Source: Actinoplanes xinjiangensis | Lineage (GTDB): Bacteria; Actinomycetota; Actinomycetes; Mycobacteriales; Micromonosporaceae | Length of the DNA stretch: 64,000 nucleotides | Direction of reading: 5' to 3' | Assembly: GCF_003148685.1 (NCBI RefSeq) | Contig: NZ_QGGR01000005.1 | Coordinates: forward strand, 434,001-498,000 | Shown here: positions 24,957 through 32,577 of the stretch, one piece after another | Position numbering within the stretch: position 1 is the stretch's first letter | Layout: every line of letters begins with the position of its first letter | Made by a program: the position numbers and the translations under genes | Notes under the pieces: model-generated | The model's database searches: none | Seen by the model: only the letters and a program-made list of their open reading frames with translations | What the model was told of the DNA's origin: nothing

Positions 24957-25077
24957 GCGACCGCAGGTGGGCGAGGATCCACGCGGCCGGCGCCAGCAAC
25001 CCGGCCGACACGAGCAGGGCGACGGGAATCGACGTACGCCCGGCCAGCGCACCCAGGAGCGGGATCACGGCCGACAC
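24952..25077 (-). CDS. Possible 41-residue small membrane protein
   Basis: A short frame from GTG 25077 to TAG 24952 encodes a hydrophobic peptide with IPVALLVSAGLLAPAAWILA as a likely membrane segment and the basic end HLRSR. GGGGAGAG lies about 13 bases upstream, a little far for an RBS. The gene would be divergent from the DUF4232 lipoprotein. The hydrophobic pattern and stop placement favour a real small protein, but no homology was tested. Confidence 0.35.
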   Translation of the reverse strand: MSAVIPLLGALAGRTSIPVALLVSAGLLAPAAWILAHLRSR

Positions 25078-25104
25078 GCTAGTCCGGCTACTCTCCCCGT
25101 ACCC

Positions 25105-25683
25105 ATGAATATTTCTCTTCCGCGTGTGTCCTGTGCCGTGCTGCTGCTGGCCGGCGGGTGTGCCGCACCAGGCACGGTGCCCGAGCCGGAGACCGGGCGG
25201 TCCACACCGGCCCGGCCGGCGCCGTCGGTGTCCGTGACCCGCAGTCCCGATCCGGTGCCCCGGTGCATCGACGGGCTGGAGATCTCCGTCGGTGAGGGGG
25301 ACGCCGCGTCGGGGCTGCGCGTCGTGGGTCTTCAGCTGCGCAACTGCGGCGGGAAGCCGTACCGGATCAAGGGTTATCCGGAATTGAGCATCCTCGATGA
25401 GGATCGGAAGCCGCTCGACGTGCGCGTCCTGCGCGGTATCGGCGAGGTCACCGCGCTCCCGCCGTGGGAGGTGCAGCCGAAACAGGAGACGCTGGCTCCC
25501 GGCGAATCGGTCAGGGCCCTGCTGGCGTGGCGCAATCTGACGACCGACGCGGAGACGGTGGCGGTCGGTGAGTTCGTGAGCGTCGCCGCGGGCGCGGGGC
25601 AGTCACGGCACCTTCTCGCCCTGCACATCGACGCCGGCAACACCGGCAAGGTAGCGATCAGCCCGTGGATCAGCGGCACCTGA
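25105..25683 (+). CDS. DUF4232-like secreted lipoprotein
   Basis: 192 residues starting MNISLPRVSCAVLLLAGGC (ATG 25105); the first 19 residues form a lipoprotein signal with Cys19 as the likely lipidated residue. A Pro/Thr linker precedes a domain with LEISVGEGDAASGLRVVGLQ, NCGGKPYRIKGYPELSILD and LAPGESVRALLAWRN, the pattern of the actinobacterial DUF4232 family. Function is unknown; probably surface-attached. It lies 16 bp upstream of the next gene and may be cotranscribed with it. Confidence 0.8.
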   Translation: MNISLPRVSCAVLLLAGGCAAPGTVPEPETGRSTPARPAPSVSVTRSPDPVPRCIDGLEISVGEGDAASGLRVVGLQLRNCGGKPYRIKGYPELSILDEDRKPLDVRVLRGIGEVTALPPWEVQPKQETLAPGESVRALLAWRNLTTDAETVAVGEFVSVAAGAGQSRHLLALHIDAGNTGKVAISPWISGT

Positions 25684-25699
25684 GGAGAGGGCACCGAAC

Positions 25700-26593
25700 G
25701 TGGGCAGTCATGCCGAACTGGGCGATACCGTCCAGCCGGCCGAGGAGGAACAGCACAGTGACCTGACGCCGGGTGAGGTCCGGCTGCGGCGGCTCCTGGC
25801 CGTCGGTGGCGTCGTCGCCCTGGTCGTCGGGCTGCTCGTGTTCGTCCCCCGGCTCCTGCGCACCGGTCCGCCGCCACACTGGGAGCCGCCGGGCTGGGCG
25901 GCGACGGTGTTCCCGTTTCAGCCGTCGTGGCTGCCGGACGGATCGCATGAGCCGGAGGTCTTCCGCGGCGGCCCGGCGGTGACGGTGCAGTACTGGTACG
26001 GCGGCCGGCGCACACTCAGCGCGCAGGTGACCGCCCAGCGTCCGGAGTGGGATGCGGACCGCACCGAGGAGCACCCGTCCGACATCGGTGGCAGACCGGC
26101 GACGGTGCGGACCGCGCCGGACTTCGTGGGGGTGCTCTGGCAGCTCGCCGACGGCCGCTGGCTCAAGGCCGACGGCACCGGCACGTGGACCGAGGACGAG
26201 GTCCTACGGTTCGCCCGCGGACTCGGGCCAGGCGCCGTGCCGTCCTCGCCGCCGTTCACGTTCGCCGAGGTGCCGCCCGGTCTCACCCTGCAGCAGCAGA
26301 GCCCCTGGAGCATGTGCCTGGCGTCTCCGGAGGCCGCAGCCGAGGTGGTCGGGCCCACCGGGATCTGCGTCGAGCTGCCCCGGTCGGTGGGGCGGATCCA
26401 GCCGCTTCCGGATCCGGAGACGGTCACCGTCGCCGGCCGGACCGCGCGCTACCAGGAGAGCCGGGCCGGTGGCGAGATGCAGGTCGACCTCGGCGACGGC
26501 CGGACGCTGCTCGTTCAGTGGGACGAGTCCATCCGCATGGATCGGGACGAGGTGATCCGCTTCACTGCGGCGACGAATCCCGCCGGGAGGTAA
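25700..26593 (+). CDS. Single-pass membrane protein paralogous to the sigma partner at 27147
   Basis: 297 residues from GTG 25700 with GGAGAGGG upstream. A cytoplasmic N-terminus of about 30 residues, one membrane segment (LLAVGGVVALVVGLLVFVP), then an extracytoplasmic domain. Segments PSWLPDG, GRPATVRTA, EDEVLRFARGL, PFTF, QQSPWSMCL, VAGRTARY and DEVIRFTAATNP align with equivalent segments of the 27147 protein. Unlike that protein it lacks the sigma-binding N-terminal length and precedes the sigma factor. It may be a duplicated sensor domain. Function unknown. Confidence 0.8.
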   Translation: MGSHAELGDTVQPAEEEQHSDLTPGEVRLRRLLAVGGVVALVVGLLVFVPRLLRTGPPPHWEPPGWAATVFPFQPSWLPDGSHEPEVFRGGPAVTVQYWYGGRRTLSAQVTAQRPEWDADRTEEHPSDIGGRPATVRTAPDFVGVLWQLADGRWLKADGTGTWTEDEVLRFARGLGPGAVPSSPPFTFAEVPPGLTLQQQSPWSMCLASPEAAAEVVGPTGICVELPRSVGRIQPLPDPETVTVAGRTARYQESRAGGEMQVDLGDGRTLLVQWDESIRMDRDEVIRFTAATNPAGR

Positions 26594-26655
26594 GCGGATC
26601 CGGCTCGCCGCGGCGTCCTATGTGCGACGGAGGGAACCGACGGCGGGAGACGCAG

Positions 26656-27150
26656 TTGCACAGCGGTTTCGAGGATTATGTGCGGGCCCGGGGGGACGCG
26701 CTACGGCGGTTCGCCTACCTCATCTGCGGCGACCGGCACCTCGGCGAGGACCTTGTGCAGGAGGTGCTGGTCAAGGCCTATCGCCGGTGGCCACGGATCG
26801 AGGCCGACCAACCCGACCGCTACATCCGTACGGCACTGGTCCGCTCGCATGTGTCCTGGCTGCGCCTGCGGTCCAACGGGGAGCGCCCCGGAGCCGTGCC
26901 GGACGAGCCCGCCTCCGGTGACTTCGCCGAGGGGCAGGCGCTGCGCGACGAGCTGTGGACCAGGCTCGGCGGGCTCACCCGGGCCCAGCGGGCGGTCATG
27001 GTGCTGCGCTACTACGAGGATCTCGACGACCGGCAGATCGGCGACGTGCTCCGGTGCTCGCCCAGCACGGTGCGGGTGCACGCCGCCCGCGCACTGGCCC
27101 GGCTGCGGGCCGACCTGACGACGGCCACGATCGAAGGGGCGAAGCCATGA
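26656..27150 (+). CDS. SigE-family ECF sigma factor
   Basis: About 164 residues. FEDYVRARGDALRRFAYLICGD is the group-typical N-terminus. Region 2: GEDLVQEVLVKAYRRWPRI. Region 4: LTRAQRAVMVLRYYEDLDDRQIGDVL then SPSTVRVHAARALARLR. TTG 26656 is favoured because GGGAGA lies 5 bases upstream; ATG 26620 is in frame but lacks an RBS. The stop overlaps the next start (ATGA at 27147). It lies between two paralogous membrane proteins. Confidence 0.88.
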   Translation: MHSGFEDYVRARGDALRRFAYLICGDRHLGEDLVQEVLVKAYRRWPRIEADQPDRYIRTALVRSHVSWLRLRSNGERPGAVPDEPASGDFAEGQALRDELWTRLGGLTRAQRAVMVLRYYEDLDDRQIGDVLRCSPSTVRVHAARALARLRADLTTATIEGAKP

Positions 27151-28133
27151 CCCTCGAGGAAGACCTGCGGGTCACTCTGCACGACCGGGCCGCCGCGGCG
27201 AGGCCGCCGGCCGACGATCTCCTGACGGAGGTGACCCTCGGAGTCCGTCGTGACGTGCGCCGCCGGCGGCTGGTGGCCGGCGGGGCGGCCGTCGCGGTCG
27301 TGGCCGCGGCTCTGGCCGTGCCGCTGCTGCGCCACGACGACGACCGGCCGCGACCGTTGCCGGCGGCGTCTCCCCCGCTCGCCGACGACTGGGACCGCGG
27401 CCCGTGGACGCCGTCCCCGTTCTTCTCGCTGCGACCAACCTGGGTGCCCGCCGACCTGGGGACCGGGCCGGAGGTGCTCCAGCTGGGATACAACGAGGTC
27501 CTGCAGTACGAGAAGGACGGCGACGTGCTCTCCGCCGAGACCGGTCCCCAGGAGCCGGGCTGGGGGGCCGAGACGACCGGCGAGCACACCGCGGACGTGG
27601 GCGGGCAGACGGCGATCGTGCGTACCGCCGACGACTACGACGGCGCCGGGCCCGGTGACCGCTTCATCGCCGTCCGGTGGAAAGTGCCCCCCAGCGACCT
27701 GTGGGTGCAGGTCACCAGCTTCGGCGGCCATACCGAGGCGGAGGTGCTGCGGTTCGCCCGCGGGCTCGACGGCGGCACCGGCTCGGTCGCGGGGACCAGT
27801 CCGGCCCCGTTCACGTTCAGCGTCTGGCCACCGCGGATGACCACCCAGCATCAGAGCCCCACCCAGGTCTGCCTGGTCGGTCAGGAGCAGCAGCTGCAAC
27901 GGCAGCCCGAGGGGTTGTGCGTCCTGGTGACGGAGGAACCGTTCGCCCCCGGCACGGACGGTGAGCGGCTGACGCTGGCCGGCCGCGACGCGGAGCTGCA
28001 CCTCGACGCCGGTTCGCTGACCGTCGACCTGGGCGCCGGCCGGCTGCTCTCCGTCACGTGGGACCCGGAGACGATCCCCCTGAGCCGCAACGACGTCCTC
28101 CGTTTCGCGGGCGGGATCACCTACCACGGGTGA
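27147..28133 (+). CDS. Membrane partner (candidate anti-sigma factor) of SigE-type sigma
   Basis: 328 residues, ATGA overlap with the sigma gene. Residues 1-40 are cytoplasmic (LEEDLRVTLHDRAAAARPPA), followed by one membrane segment (LVAGGAAVAVVAAALAVPLL) and a large extracytoplasmic domain. AEVLRFARGL, PFTF, QSPTQVCLVG, LAGRDAELH and NDVLRFAGG repeat the pattern of the 25700 protein. Two Cys (QVCLVG, GLCVLV) may form a disulphide. The gene order fits a regulator of the sigma factor; no zinc-binding anti-sigma motif is seen. Confidence 0.78.
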   Translation: MTLEEDLRVTLHDRAAAARPPADDLLTEVTLGVRRDVRRRRLVAGGAAVAVVAAALAVPLLRHDDDRPRPLPAASPPLADDWDRGPWTPSPFFSLRPTWVPADLGTGPEVLQLGYNEVLQYEKDGDVLSAETGPQEPGWGAETTGEHTADVGGQTAIVRTADDYDGAGPGDRFIAVRWKVPPSDLWVQVTSFGGHTEAEVLRFARGLDGGTGSVAGTSPAPFTFSVWPPRMTTQHQSPTQVCLVGQEQQLQRQPEGLCVLVTEEPFAPGTDGERLTLAGRDAELHLDAGSLTVDLGAGRLLSVTWDPETIPLSRNDVLRFAGGITYHG

Positions 28134-28157
28134 ATCGCCGGATGGGACCATGAGCGG

Positions 28158-28919
28158 GTGGATCTTCGTGTCGAGCCCTGGCAGCGGCCCGCTCATCACC
28201 CCTCCGGCCGGGAGGCGGCCGTGCTCCTGGTCGTCTTCGCCGCCGATGAGGTGCTGACCGGGCTGGACCTCACCGGCGTGGTTCCGGCGACGGCTCCGGT
28301 GGACGCGCTCGACGTGCGCCTGCACCGGCATGCGGAGAACCCGGAGTGGGTCGACGGATTCCGCAGTGGGCCGTTGCGGAGCCTGGCCGAGCGGGAGCTC
28401 CGTGATCTGCGGCTGCTCGACGAGGCGACCTGCTGCTACTCGATCCAGGTCCGGGTGCCGGACCCGGCCGACCTGGCCCACCTGCAGCTGGCCTGGGCGG
28501 TCGCCGCGGCGGCGTCACGGGCCGGGGCGACCGCGGTGCTCGACGTGTTCGCCCACGACTGGTCACTCGCCGCGTCGATCGCCGGGCTGGACCCGCACCG
28601 GCCGTTCACGGTGCTGCGGGAGATCAGCGTGGTCGCCGAGAGCGAGGAGTCGCCCGGGTTCGGGCATGCGGTGCACACCCGTGGGATGCTCAAGTTCGGC
28701 CGCCCGGACCTGGTCATGGGAGTTCCCGGGGACCGGATCGGCGAGGCCGCCGAGATCCTCAACCAGCTGGCCCGGATGCTCGCCGACGGTCACGACCTCA
28801 AGCCGGGCCAGCAGCTCCGCATCGACGGCGAGCGGACCTTGACGGTCGTCCCCTACGCACCCGACGACCGCATCCCCGACGTCCGGCTGATCGGCGACGG
28901 CCTGCTGATCACCTCCTGA
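28158..28919 (+). CDS. Uncharacterised cytoplasmic protein, possibly DUF4261-like
   Basis: 253 residues from GTG 28158. No signal peptide or membrane segment. HTRGMLKFGRPDLVMG with AAEILNQLARMLADGHDLKPGQ resembles the C-terminal part of DUF4261 proteins, a family of unknown function; I hold this match loosely. The coding pattern is good throughout. It follows the sigma-partner gene by 24 bp and could be the last gene of that unit. Confidence 0.7.
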   Translation: MDLRVEPWQRPAHHPSGREAAVLLVVFAADEVLTGLDLTGVVPATAPVDALDVRLHRHAENPEWVDGFRSGPLRSLAERELRDLRLLDEATCCYSIQVRVPDPADLAHLQLAWAVAAAASRAGATAVLDVFAHDWSLAASIAGLDPHRPFTVLREISVVAESEESPGFGHAVHTRGMLKFGRPDLVMGVPGDRIGEAAEILNQLARMLADGHDLKPGQQLRIDGERTLTVVPYAPDDRIPDVRLIGDGLLITS

Positions 28920-28959
28920 TCACCCGCCTCGCGCAGCGTTCCGGCGGTTGCCTGCCGGG

Positions 28960-29526
28960 TCAGGAGCGGCTCCACAGGGCGACGTCGCTGCCCACCGCGA
29001 CGGCGAGAGTCCTGCCGGACGGGGAGAAACCGGCGGCCCGCAACGGCATGTACCGGGAATGGAAGATGTGCCACCAGGTCACCCCGTGGTCGCCGGCCCA
29101 GGGGCTGTGCCACGGCGCGGACAGCAGGACCCGGTGGTGCGGCCAGTCCGGGCCGACCACTTCCACGCCCCATCCGTCCGCCGACACGGTGTGCAGGCCA
29201 CCGCCGTACAGGCCGGCCATGCGCACCCGGGTTCCGGCGAGCGGGCCGATCCCCGGACAGGTCAGGTCGCCGTCCGGGTGGCCCCGCTCCTGGTCGTAGT
29301 CCCGGGCGAGCCGTTCACCGCTCGCGCCCAGCAGGCCGAGCCCCGTGCCCGACGCCACCAGCAGCAGGTCACGCCCACTGTCCGGATCCGTCCCGAACCC
29401 GACGCCGACCAGCCCGCCGACGGCCACCACGACACGATCGCCCCACGGTTCCGGCGCCCTCATCTCGGGCGCCGCCAGAAAGCGGGCGCGCATTCCGTCC
29501 ACGGGCGGCCCGGGTTCATCAGCCAT
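28960..29526 (-). CDS. Uncharacterised protein with a WD40-like C-terminus
   Basis: 188 residues from ATG 29526 (MADEPGPPVDGMRARFLA). The C-terminal ending FSPSGRTLAVAVGSDVALW looks like one WD40 or beta-propeller blade, and Trp/His-rich segments precede it (PWHSPWAGDHGVTWWHIFH). No signal peptide. The frame stays open upstream for more than a kilobase through the repeat array, but codon character and composition change at this ATG. Function unknown. Confidence 0.65.
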   Translation of the reverse strand: MADEPGPPVDGMRARFLAAPEMRAPEPWGDRVVVAVGGLVGVGFGTDPDSGRDLLLVASGTGLGLLGASGERLARDYDQERGHPDGDLTCPGIGPLAGTRVRMAGLYGGGLHTVSADGWGVEVVGPDWPHHRVLLSAPWHSPWAGDHGVTWWHIFHSRYMPLRAAGFSPSGRTLAVAVGSDVALWSRS

Positions 29527-29670
29527 CGCGGCAGTCTGCCGTATCCCGCGAGCCGGCCGGCCCTCCGGGACCGGCATTCGCCACGCGCTCCCCACCCCGT
29601 CCACCCTAGGGGGCCGACCACCGTCGAGTGGGCGACCTTGGACGGGTTCGCAGCACCCCCGGGTCCTCCG

Positions 29671-29985
29671 GCTGGTCACCACCGCTGTCTCCGGACGCTT
29701 GAGACAACGCTGACAGCCAGCCAGGCCCACCCGGCTGGTCACCACCGCTGTCACCAGACGCTTGAGACAACGGTGACAGCCAGCCAGACCCTCCCGGCTG
29801 GTCGTCACCGCTGTCTCCGGACGCTTGAGACAACGGTGACAGCCAGCCGGGGCCACGTGGCTGGTCGCCACCGCTGTCTCCGGGCGCCTGAGACAACGGT
29901 GACAGCCAGCCAGGGCCACGCGGCTGGTCGTCACCGCTGTCTCCGGGCGCTTGAGAGAGCGGTGAGAGCCAGCCGGAGGAGGGCG
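29671..29985 (-). repeat. Array B: five extragenic copies of the 63-bp hairpin repeat
   Basis: Units begin at 29671, 29734, 29797, 29860 and 29923, each with GCTGGTC, exactly 63 bp apart. The core CACCGCTGTCTCCGG plus CGCTTGAGACAACGGTGACA is nearly identical to array A. The minus strand can read GWLSPLSQASGDSGGDQP, the same peptide as the megasynthase linker, but no start codon or RBS supports translation here. GTCACCG pairs with CGGTGAC, TGTCTC with GAGACA and GCTGG with CCAGC. In the last unit a change to AGAGC extends pairing across the position mismatched in other copies. Confidence 0.95.
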
Positions 29986-30011
29986 GGCGGGCGGTGCGCG
30001 CGTCGGGGTTC

Positions 30012-30035
30012 GGGACGGGCAGGGGGTGGTGGGGG
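30012..30035 (+). other. G-quadruplex-type motif
   Basis: GGG-AC-GGG-CA-GGGGG-TGGT-GGGGG, four G runs with loops of 2, 2 and 4 bases, in a G-rich intergenic tract beside array B. It fits the canonical G3+N1-7 pattern. In DNA this rich in G+C such motifs also arise by chance. Confidence 0.5.
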
Positions 30036-30125
30036 TCGGATTCGGCCCGGCGGGCGCGGAGCGGCCGGGAGGGGACGTCCGCGTCGCGGGGGAGCCACGG
30101 GACGGGGTGGATCGTGGGGGCGGTT

Positions 30126-31310
30126 CTAGACGTACGAATGCGGCGGTTTTATCCAACGATGCAGCAGGAAGGCGGCCAGGAGACCGGAACCACCGACGGC
30201 GACCGCCGCCGCCGAGAGGGTCGCCGCCGCGGTGATGGCGCCGATCAGGAGGGGCCCGCCGCCCTGGCCGATGTCGGAGCAGAGGCGCCAGGCACCGAGG
30301 AACTCGGCGCGGCCGGACGACGGTGACGCGTCGGCGCCGAGGGTCATGACGAGGCCGGCGCTGAGTCCGTTTCCCAGTCCCATCAGCAGCGCGATCAGGG
30401 TCAGGCCGGTCACGCCGCCGGCCAGCGGCAGGAGGATGTGGGCGGTGCCGAGCAGGGTCATCGCGGGGACGGCGGCGGCGCGGCGGCCGTAGCGGTCCAT
30501 GAGTTTGCCGGCGGGGTAGAACAGCAGCATGTCGATGCCGCCGGAGACTCCGTAGATCAGGCCGATGGTGGCCGGGGACAGGCCCAGGGAGACGCCCCAC
30601 AGCGGCAGGATGGTCTGGCGGGAGGCGCGCAGGGCACCGACCAGCAGGACGCCGGACCCCAGGGTGCGGAGGGTGTGCCGGTGGGTGCGGATGACCGTCC
30701 AGAGGCCGGGGCGTTCGGTGCCGGGCGGGACGGCGCGGTCGTGCGGGACCGGCGGCAGGAGGACGAGTACGGCGGTGGCGAGGCTGACGCCGGCGATCGC
30801 GACCAGGTAGGCGCCGTCGAGGCCGGACACGTGCATGGCGGCGGCTCCGAGGAACGGGCCGCTGAACGTGCCGATCCGGCCCACACCGCCGAGGGTGGAC
30901 ATGGCCCGGGCGCGGAGTTCGGGGCGGACCGCCTCGGTGAGGTAGGCGTGCCGGGACAGCGCCCACGCCGAGCCGCACACGCCGAGGAGTGCGACGGCCA
31001 GCCCGAGGAGCAGGACGTTCGAGGCGGACATGCAGGCCAGGAGAGCGGGTACGGCCAGCGCGGACGCGGCGAGCATGGTGCGGCGTTCACCGATCCGGGA
31101 GATCAGCACGCCGGCCGGGAGGGAACCGCTGATCTGCCCGAGCCCGAGCAGGCCGGCGACCACGGCCGCGGTCGCGGGGGACGCGCCGAGGCCGAGGGCG
31201 GTGAGGACGATGACCGGGGCGACCGCGCCGATGCCGGTGGAGTAGACCGCGGACGGCAGGTAGACGGTGGGGCCGAGCTGGCGGAGCGTCTGGCCTCGGG
31301 TCTCGGTCAC
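30126..31310 (-). CDS. MFS transporter
   Basis: 394 residues with about 12 membrane segments. The loop between segments 2 and 3 reads GVLISRIGERRTML, a variant of the MFS A-like motif, and PAGKLMDRYGRRAAAV is its repeat in the second half, so two six-helix halves are clear. It resembles drug-efflux type members. The substrate is unknown and no regulator gene adjoins it. The upstream phosphatase gene on the same strand ends with a strong terminator, so this gene has its own promoter. Confidence 0.9.
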   Translation of the reverse strand: MTETRGQTLRQLGPTVYLPSAVYSTGIGAVAPVIVLTALGLGASPATAAVVAGLLGLGQISGSLPAGVLISRIGERRTMLAASALAVPALLACMSASNVLLLGLAVALLGVCGSAWALSRHAYLTEAVRPELRARAMSTLGGVGRIGTFSGPFLGAAAMHVSGLDGAYLVAIAGVSLATAVLVLLPPVPHDRAVPPGTERPGLWTVIRTHRHTLRTLGSGVLLVGALRASRQTILPLWGVSLGLSPATIGLIYGVSGGIDMLLFYPAGKLMDRYGRRAAAVPAMTLLGTAHILLPLAGGVTGLTLIALLMGLGNGLSAGLVMTLGADASPSSGRAEFLGAWRLCSDIGQGGGPLLIGAITAAATLSAAAVAVGGSGLLAAFLLHRWIKPPHSYV

Positions 31311-31331
31311 CCGCGAACGATAACGGGGGGC

Positions 31332-31368
31332 GCTCGGGCCCGGCGGGGGACCTCCGCCGGGCCCGAGC
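31332..31368 (-). terminator. Strong hairpin terminator after the secreted phosphatase gene
   Basis: A perfect 15-bp stem (GCTCGGGCCCGGCGG at 31332-31346 with its complement at 31354-31368) with a 7-base loop lies 6 bp beyond the phosphatase stop codon and before the MFS start. There is no T tract, as is usual in actinobacteria. Confidence 0.8.
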
Positions 31369-31374
31369 CGGGGG

Positions 31375-31950
31375 TTAGTCCAGCTGGCCGTCGTAGTCGG
31401 GAAGCTTGAAGGTGCGTTCGGCGTGGCCGCCGCCGAGGTCGGTGGCGCTGTTGCCGACGTTGGCGACGATGGTGTAGCCGCGCTTCTCGATGTCGATCCG
31501 GGCCTTGGTCTTGAGGGTCTGGTTGTCGGAGAAGTCGAAGGTGAGCCGGGTGTAGATGTCGGTCCACCGGTATCCGACGGCGCTCAGGTTGAGCTCGGTG
31601 GCGGCTTCGATGATCTCCGGGCGGGCGGTGACGAAGAAGACGGCCGCCCCGTCGGCGCGGGCCTGGCGGGCGAGCGCGAGGACGGCCGGGGTGGCGTCGT
31701 ACGGCTTGTACTTGCTCTGCAGTGCGGTGTTGTCGATGTCGAGGACGATCGCCGCCCGGACACCGGAGGCGGGGAGCCGGTCGTCGAGGTAGCCGGCGGC
31801 CTGGTCGGTGACGGCTTGGACGTCGGCGAGCCAGGTGGCGCGGGACGGCAGGGCCGCGGCGTGTGCCGGGGTGGCGGCCACGCCGGTGGCCAGGGCGACG
31901 GCGACGGTGGTCACCAGGATGCGGAGGGAGAGGGTTCGCATGCGCCACAT
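31375..31950 (-). CDS. Secreted HAD-type acid phosphatase
   Basis: 191 residues. Signal peptide LSLRILVTTVAVALATGVAA with cleavage likely after AHA near residue 30. HAD motif I is VLDIDNTAL (DxDxT), motif II FVTARPE, motif IV GNSATDLGGG. The layout matches class B/plant-type acid phosphatases of the HAD superfamily, which hydrolyse phosphomonoesters outside the membrane. ATG 31950 is used; ATG 31941 is in frame. Neither has an RBS, so a leaderless message is possible. Confidence 0.87.
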   Translation of the reverse strand: MWRMRTLSLRILVTTVAVALATGVAATPAHAAALPSRATWLADVQAVTDQAAGYLDDRLPASGVRAAIVLDIDNTALQSKYKPYDATPAVLALARQARADGAAVFFVTARPEIIEAATELNLSAVGYRWTDIYTRLTFDFSDNQTLKTKARIDIEKRGYTIVANVGNSATDLGGGHAERTFKLPDYDGQLD

Positions 31951-32004
31951 TATCGATGATCATAGATGAACGGGAACTGAATTCCGTTTTGTCTCGCTGC
32001 GAAG

Positions 32005-32562
32005 ATGACGTTCATGGAGAAGATTCCCACGCTGTTCCAGCGCGACCCGAACGACCGCAAGCGCGTGCTGCCCGAGGCCAACCCCGTCTGCCGGTGGGTT
32101 CTCGACGGCGAGGGGATCGCCACCCGGAAATACGACGGCACCTGCGTGCTGCTCGACGACGACGGCGTCTGGTGGGCGCGGCGCGAGGTCCGGCCCGGGC
32201 GCACCCGCCCGCCCGGCTACCGGCCGGTGATGACCGACGAGAACACCGGCAAGACCGTCGGCTGGGAGCCGATCGCCCAGTCCAGCTATGCCCGCTACCA
32301 CGCCGAGGCGGTCGCCGGGTCGCCGCGGGCGCGGCAGCCCGGCACCTACGAACTCATCGGGGAGAAGATCAACGGCAACCCCGAGGAGGTACGCGGACAC
32401 GCGCTCGTCGCCCATGCCGAGGCGGAGCGGCTGGACGTCCCCCGCGACCTGGCCGGACTCCGTGCCTGGCTGCTGGCGCACCCGAAGTGGGAGGGCATCG
32501 TCTGGCACCACCCGGACGGCCGCCGGGCCAAGCTGAAGTACCGCGACTTCGTCCAGGCCTGA
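32005..32562 (+). CDS. RNA ligase-like nucleotidyltransferase (DUF5565-like)
   Basis: 185 residues from ATG 32005 (ATG 32014 also in frame). The motifs of a covalent nucleotidyltransferase are present in order: motif I ATRKYDGTC with Lys42, an Arg pair in WWARREV, motif III-like YELIGEKINGNP, motif IV EGIVWHHPDG and motif V RAKLKYRDF. This is the compact core of RNA ligase/DNA ligase enzymes without an OB domain. The protein probably adenylates Lys42 and seals or caps a nucleic acid end. No partner repair gene adjoins it, so its biological role is open. Confidence 0.8.
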   Translation: MTFMEKIPTLFQRDPNDRKRVLPEANPVCRWVLDGEGIATRKYDGTCVLLDDDGVWWARREVRPGRTRPPGYRPVMTDENTGKTVGWEPIAQSSYARYHAEAVAGSPRARQPGTYELIGEKINGNPEEVRGHALVAHAEAERLDVPRDLAGLRAWLLAHPKWEGIVWHHPDGRRAKLKYRDFVQA

Positions 32563-32577
32563 CCCGCACCCGGCGCC

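Larger units (their letters stand above)
29527..30125. other. Intergenic region holding repeat array B and G-rich DNA
   Basis: About 600 bp between the minus-strand gene starting at 29526 and the MFS gene stop at 30126. It contains the five-unit 63-bp array (29671-29985) and a G-rich tract with a four-run G-quadruplex motif (30012-30035). I see no gene with convincing coding character; the repeats leave several minus-strand frames open. Confidence 0.6.

Noticed and set aside
29671..29985. CRISPR array
   Set aside because: The 63-bp units are contiguous with no unique spacers, and no cas gene is present.
29527..30978. N-terminal extension of the 28960-29526 gene through repeat array B
   Set aside because: The frame is open because the 63-bp unit lacks stops in it, but the sequence becomes repeat and Arg/Pro-rich shadow of the MFS gene. 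The array's GWLSPLSQ reading is also in a different frame.
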